Source: Bedellia somnulentella
Lineage: Eukaryota; Arthropoda; Insecta; Lepidoptera; Bedelliidae
Assembly (NCBI GenBank): GCA_963576735.1
Contig: OY755184.1
Span: 6,510,001 to 6,574,000, forward strand
DNA length: 64,000 nucleotides
Direction: 5' to 3'
Under the pieces are notes generated by a model that saw only the letters and a list, made by a program, of their open reading frames with translations, ran no database searches and was not told where the DNA came from. The position numbers and the translations under genes are program-made. Shown here in pieces: positions 59,019 through 64,000 of the stretch. Within the stretch, counting starts at the first letter, position 1; each line of letters begins with the position of its first letter.

Positions 59019-62000
59019 TCACTTGATTTCTTTAACATATGCATCAAGTTCAGCATCTAATTGTTCAGCAGTTGGTGTAGGTTTCTTGCCTCGGCCTCCG
59101 CCCCCAGCTCCTCCTCTACCTCCTCTCCGGCCTCCGCGTTGTACATTATTTTGATTTCTACCGCCAGCTGGAGCTGAAACAAAACATTAATGAATTAAGT
59201 ATATTGATGAACTAAGGACTTGTTTTACATTCACAAGTGTTTGGTACAAAATAATAAGGATTCAGGACTAGTTTTATCCCTGAAGTTAAATCAATGAATA
59301 CCATATTATTTAAAGATCAAATAAATTTATCAAAGTTTCTAATAATAAATAATGGCATTGAAAGAAAAAATAAAGTTATTTGTTTCACAACTTGTTGGCA
59401 TAGAATTGCAAGGAGGAGCTACGTGACAATTCACTATTAACTCATACAAAAAAGGATATCCCAAGCTCTGGAATGAAGTTTGTCAGAAAGTGAGAAATAG
59501 TGGTTGTGAGTTAAGGATCATTGGTGATCAAAGTAAGTTTTTAAACCAACTAGGCCAATTCATAGCTGGTTTACACTTTTTAGTGTTTCTTCATTTCTTA
59601 AACCAGTTAGTAAAATAAAATGAAGAGTGCCTTATCAGTCTTTGCTGTATGAAAATATGAAAAATTCATTGATAATTCTCAAGTTATCTCTAACTCAATA
59701 AATACAATTTAAGGTTTATAAAGGTATAAGGTATTAAAACTCCATAGAGAGTGTTGGCTTACAAGTAAAATATAATGTGTCGTAGGCGACAACCTGCCCT
59801 ATTGGCTGTACCATTCGCACGCACCAAGCTACTAGGGGAGGCTCCAGTCACTCGGGCTCTTAGTACATTAAATTTAATTGCTGAGGATGTAGACTTGTTT
59901 TGGTGTACTCTGAATGAATTCACAATAGTAGCATTAAACATAATTTGCTACAAGTGAAGAAATTACATATATGTTAGAATTAGTTATTTTTTATTAATGT
60001 TAATAATTTATTATGAATGTATTTTATAAGATTTTATGTTTTCCGATGCCATTGCATTAGGCTGTGCCTGTAATGATGGTTATCATGTATGAATAAATAA
60101 ATAAATAAATAATTAGGAGAGCTTTTTCATAATATAACTAATGTGTGAAAAGGGTATACACCTAGATATGATATATCTGTGAGTTGCATAATGCCTAGAT
60201 TGCAATATAAAGGCCTGACTGCCCCCATGTTAGGTTGGTAGGGATAATTTACTCTACTTAAAAGTTTCTGTAACAAAAAAGCTCTCTTTATTCTGTTTTC
60301 TTAACTTTCTGTTTTAAGCCAACACTCTCTAAGGAGTTCATAATACTTTAGGAACCCTGAATAACATTTAAGTTCTTTTAGCAATTTTTTGTTTGAAAAG
60401 ACCATTTACAAGTTAAATAGCATTTTACCTCTGTTAGGATTTCGTCTATTGGGTGGTGGTCCTGCTCCAAGTCTACTGCGGTTTTCTCCTCTAAGACTGC
60501 TCACTTCTGATGTTGCCAACTGAATATTCATAGCTCTACCATCTAGAGGTACTCCATTGTATTGTTTCATAGCCTTTAGTGCATCTGCTCTTCTATCAAA
60601 TACAACTTCTGCAGTTCCTAAACAATAATAACATATTTTGATCAATATTGGGCTGTAAACACATATCATGGGAAAAAGAAAGATATTTATTTCATTCTTT
60701 CAACACGACTGACAATTGTAAATTTTATTGCAATCTAGCTTAAATAATATGTAATACAGAATTCAAGCAAGGTTGAATGTTGCATTGGTTGTTAGTTTAG
60801 AGTGTAATATTGTATATAATAATCAAACTTAGAATTTCTTATTAACCCCTCAACTGTGTTGTCACGGATCCGTGACAAAATTTCTTGAAGAATCTTTTAT
60901 GTAATTTAAATTTCAAATAATATCCAACAGACGAAAGGTTAAGAGATATGAAAAGTGCATTATTGACCCCATCAATACAATGTGCAAATACATTTCATTC
61001 ACCCATTACAAGAATAGGCTTTTATGATACTGCATTTCAATGTGTAATTTTTAAGTACTGCCTTTAAAAAAATACAACCATCAAAGATTTATTCTTACCT
61101 AATGATCTGCCAGATCTATCATAATGAACAGCTGCATTTTTCAGTGTGCCAAATTCTGAGAATAATTCTTGGATGTCTGAATCTGACACACCAAAATCCA
61201 GGTTTGAGACTAATAATTTAGTTGGTCCAGTGGTAAGAGGGCTTCTCTGCATTTTTCTTTCTCCAAAGTCACTGAACATGTCATGTTTCCATGCACTGTT
61301 TACATCTCCCTGAAATATTTGTGTAGAGCAAGTCAGGTCTACAGCCTGATTGCAGTTTGCATTTGGTTGCCGGGTTATGCTGCTCACTACATTGGCTAAT
61401 GGTAGGTTCTTTATTGCAGTTATTAAAATTATCAAAACATGACTAAATAAAGGTATCTAATAAAATATTACAGAAATATAACACATAATTTACAATGATA
61501 GTTGACACTTTCATATCACTAAAGTCAGTAACATCACTCAATTGAATTTACTCCAGTTGCACAGGGTACGCCGAAATTGAGTTCGGTGACTCTTGAAACA
61601 GCAACACTGGGATTATTCAACTGATAGTAAGCAGGGCAATCGTGATTTAATTTAACATTCCCGGGCTTGCAAATCCAATGCTCGGCAAATGTATTGCAGT
61701 AGTTTGGTTGGATTTACCTCACCACAGGTCAATCGCAACACATAACAAGTCAGTAGTTACAAGGCTGATGGCTGCAAAGCGATGGCGTCTAATTTCACGA
61801 TAGAGGTAAAGATACATATTTGAGTATAATTGCACCTAGGTATAACACCTCCCTTTCGAAAATTCTTGAATATTAGGGGTAATTTGAAAAATAGCCCCGC
61901 GGGTATGGCCGCCATTTGCAAACATGAATTAGGTGACGACAAGATGATTTACCCGTGCGTAATTTTGAGGTTTCGATACACCACCACGATTTCTTCCTTT

Positions 62001-62153
62001 CAATACACCGGCATTTCGATTATTCCTCAAACCACCACCGCGACCCGGTTTTCGGTTCGAATCGAACTTGCGACCAGCTCCACCACCTCTGCCGCCTCCT
62101 TTCTTGCCTGCCTTGATGATATCATCTAATGCCATGTCAATTCGATCAACCAT
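59019..62153 (-). CDS. ALYREF: mRNA export adaptor Aly/REF (THO complex subunit 4), 4 exons
   Basis: Nuclear RNA-binding adaptor that links the spliced or capped mRNP (TREX complex, UAP56/DDX39B) to the NXF1 export receptor. Exons on the minus strand: 62153-61953, 61309-61099, 60617-60429, 59173-59019; 756 nt, 251 residues, all phases consistent and all introns GT-AG. The N-terminal UAP56-binding motif (MALDDIIKA) begins at residue 7, followed by an RG/GG-rich region. The RRM covers exons 2-3: RNP2-like [11 protein letters not shown], then [20 protein letters not shown], then [21 protein letters not shown] second RGG stretch and the C-terminal UAP56-binding helix ([13 protein letters not shown]) follow. 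Length and order match metazoan Aly/REF. A minus-strand AATAAA is at 58859-58854. Intron 3 contains a LINE 3' fragment. Confidence 0.95.
59744..60112 (+). pseudogene. LINE (jockey/R1-like) 3' fragment in ALYREF intron 3
   Basis: The frame reads [20 protein letters not shown], then [20 protein letters not shown], as in C-termini of jockey-type ORF2. A 3' UTR follows, ending (AATA)n at 60088-60112. 5'-truncated, as usual for LINEs. Confidence 0.65.
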
Positions 62154-62589
62154 TTTAACAATTTAATTCAATGCAACTGAAATGAACGCACAAAAACCAA
62201 CGATTGTAATATTAAAAATATCTTGTGTATTATTTCTAAGATAAAACTACTGGAACCACTGCTTCGCTTCGTTATGAAGAGAATGAAATGAGACTAAAAA
62301 CAAAATGGCGTGGCATTCACACAGATCAGTGTTGCAAAAGCGAAAGTTAAAAAATCGGGTAATTTTCCAGTTAAAAATCGGGAGAAATCGGGAGATTTTT
62401 TCGTCTTAATAAAATATCAGTATTTTATGCTAATAATCAAGTTAAAGTAATTTATTTAAGTATATAAAAATATATAGGTAGTACTGATCATTTTAGTACC
62501 ACTTCTGGCTTACAATTTTAGTAATCATTTTTTCACCAATAATTAGATTTTGTTGGGCATGAAACCTCATGTGGGGATTATTGTACTGT

Positions 62590-62650
62590 TCAATCAAGGA
62601 AATTAAATTTCGACACCAGCAGGAATTGAACCCGCGGCATTCCGTTTTTC
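62590..62650 (-). mobile_element. tRNA-like SINE fragment
   Basis: On the minus strand, CCGCGGGTTCAATTCCTGCT (B box) then TGTCGAAATTTAATTTCC, and AATCCCCACATGAGGTTTCA further on to about 62560. Same family as 14095-14310 and 31513-31592. Confidence 0.6.
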
Positions 62651-63044
62651 ATTCCATTGATTAGTAAGTATATTAACATGAATATTGAAATTTTCACAAG
62701 TTAAATTATTTTACAATAATGAACTCTATTGCAAAGCGTTTCGATGTAATATTTTTTGTGTAAATTGACGTCACTGCCGTGTTAAAAGGCCCTGTGAGAA
62801 TTTTATGGGAATTCCCGTGCTTGAGAATCCCGTGGTCAGTGTTACTATGTGATTCTTGATGTTTTCTGACTTTAGAATGCTATATTAACTTTTACTTTAA
62901 TGTCAAATGCAAAAAATCGGGAGATATGGTCACTAAATCGGGATATCGGGAGGGAAAGGCCAAAATCGGTAGATCTCCCGATAAATCGGGAACTTTTGCA
63001 ACACTGACACAGATTAAATATTGGCATTATAAATTAAAAAAACA

Positions 63045-63525
63045 GGCCGAGGCTATTTTCACCGAAAGTTTTTTTTATATAATGGCACTGATAATTATAA
63101 ATAATGATTTTACGACCCTGGTTTCTTGATCTTTTGAGCCAACCGAAAATCTATGTAAACTTACGAATGACTCAAAGCCTTACTAAAAGTGTTAAACAAA
63201 GCACAATTAGGAAATAAACTAAGAAGCTTAAGTTTAAGGAGCTTCAAATTTAATTTTACTTTACAATAAATGGTTTTTTTTATACTCTGTGTTTTGCAAC
63301 CTAATCTAAAGTATTCTTATAATTCTCCCAAAACAACATTATTATCATCCCATATTGAAGTCAATTAAATATAAGCGAAAAACTGAATAAAATACTATAA
63401 ACAATCCATTAATTTCATATCCATCCATCCATCCACGTCAATCTTCGGTGTCAATAGCCAAACATTGGCGGAAACATCAACTTGACATCACAGCTGATCT
63501 TCCCGCCAAAAGAAGATTCTCATAA
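63045..63525 (+). repeat. Dispersed repeat D, copy 2
   Basis: Matches 24224-24748 over most of its length, from GGCCGAGGCTATTTTCACCG to CAGCTGATCTTCCCGCCAAA. It lies about 0.9 kb upstream of the ALYREF start. Confidence 0.85.
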
Positions 63526-63954
63526 GGAATTCTTTCCTTCACATTGAAAAGGATGACCATAGACTAAAGGAAGACGACTTACCGTGTTTACAATGATCCA
63601 AGTAGTTATTCAAAATAATCGGTCCAAGTTTAGACTTGGGTTTATGGGCGTTTTAATTATTTCCGGATTTTTATTATCAAGTACATTTAGTCAAAATGAC
63701 ACTAATATTTTATTTAGAAGGTAGTTGAATTTTGCAACGCCATTTTTACGAACATGGAAAAAACCAAACAAACAAATTTAATTAAAGCGATTTTTTATGG
63801 CTACTTTGATTTGTATAGCATTTGATTGTTATAGTATTCTACAGATCGCTAGCCGTAGCTGTGGTTTAAAGTAACATCATTAGGGTACTCCATCTTTGAT
63901 TATTGATTATTTATTTCTTCCTCTTCTTAACTTAAAAAAAATGTTGGGTCCATC
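63526..63954. other. No certain feature; possible minus-strand donor
   Basis: A donor-like GTAAACACG|GTAAGTCG on the minus strand near 63584 could end a 5' exon of an off-window or ALYREF-linked transcript. No coding frame supports it. Confidence 0.25.
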
Positions 63955-64000
63955 TTAGAGCATACACAACTAGAGAGATACGTCGCGAAGAGCAAGAAAA
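63955..64000 (-). repeat. Edge of a dispersed repeat shared with 47957-48011
   Basis: The minus strand reads TCTCTCTAGTTGTGTATGCT with CTTGCTCTTCGCGACGTAT before it. The copy runs off the window edge. Confidence 0.6.

Noticed and set aside
1..64000. CRISPR array or prokaryotic operon
   Set aside because: No regularly spaced identical repeats and no bacterial-type genes; the DNA is clearly eukaryotic.

Overview
This window is insect nuclear DNA, most likely from a moth or butterfly (Lepidoptera). It is AT-rich. Its genes are split by GT-AG introns. Its repeats are of lepidopteran type: tRNA-headed SINEs, a SINE and an RTE-like LINE with (TGTA)n tails, Helitrons ending in CTAG, mariner, copia and many TIR/foldback elements. 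No bacterial or organellar features are present. All assignments come from reading motifs, splice phases and repeats by eye; no database search was run.

Three host genes can be assembled exon by exon, and all three concern mRNA or snRNA processing. CMTR1 (cap-1 2'-O-ribose methyltransferase; minus strand, 23260 to 5100) has 14 exons giving about 891 residues. METTL16 (U6/MAT m6A methyltransferase; plus strand, 30088 to 42307) has 7 exons giving about 510 residues and is divergent from CMTR1. ALYREF/THOC4 (mRNA export adaptor; minus strand, 62153 to 59019) has 4 exons giving 251 residues. A THAP-domain gene may also exist, but its two exons lie on opposite strands (52517-52596 plus, 57286-57110 minus) and their splice phases fit each other.

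The rest is mobile DNA, much of it nested. Positions 1-5000 hold SINE, MITE and foldback copies. CMTR1 introns carry SINEs, a non-LTR-type 3' fragment and a 5.9 kb copia element (16600-22479) with an internal 1,528-bp tandem duplication. The CMTR1-METTL16 intergenic gap carries a second copia element (25225-29726). METTL16 intron 5 carries a 7.5 kb TIR transposon (32698-40220). That transposon has 461-463 bp TIRs, a TAG target duplication, arrays of GCCGTACA/TGTACGGC and a ~1,570-residue protein with an XPG/FEN1-like nuclease signature. It resembles the AcademX type, and a 388-bp MITE has broken its gene. From 42.8 to 58.6 kb there is a mariner split by a DDE_4-type element, a long foldback with two nested insertions, an internally deleted Helitron, several MITEs and a large inverted repeat that may have flipped the THAP exon. 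The 3' end holds ALYREF and a second copy of a ~500 bp repeat also found upstream of CMTR1.

The foldback with nested insertions is useful because each arm preserves the pre-insertion state of the other. It shows that the common ~250 bp family here (called family A) has 12-13 bp target duplications and a (TGTA)n tail, so it is a retroposon rather than a DNA MITE.
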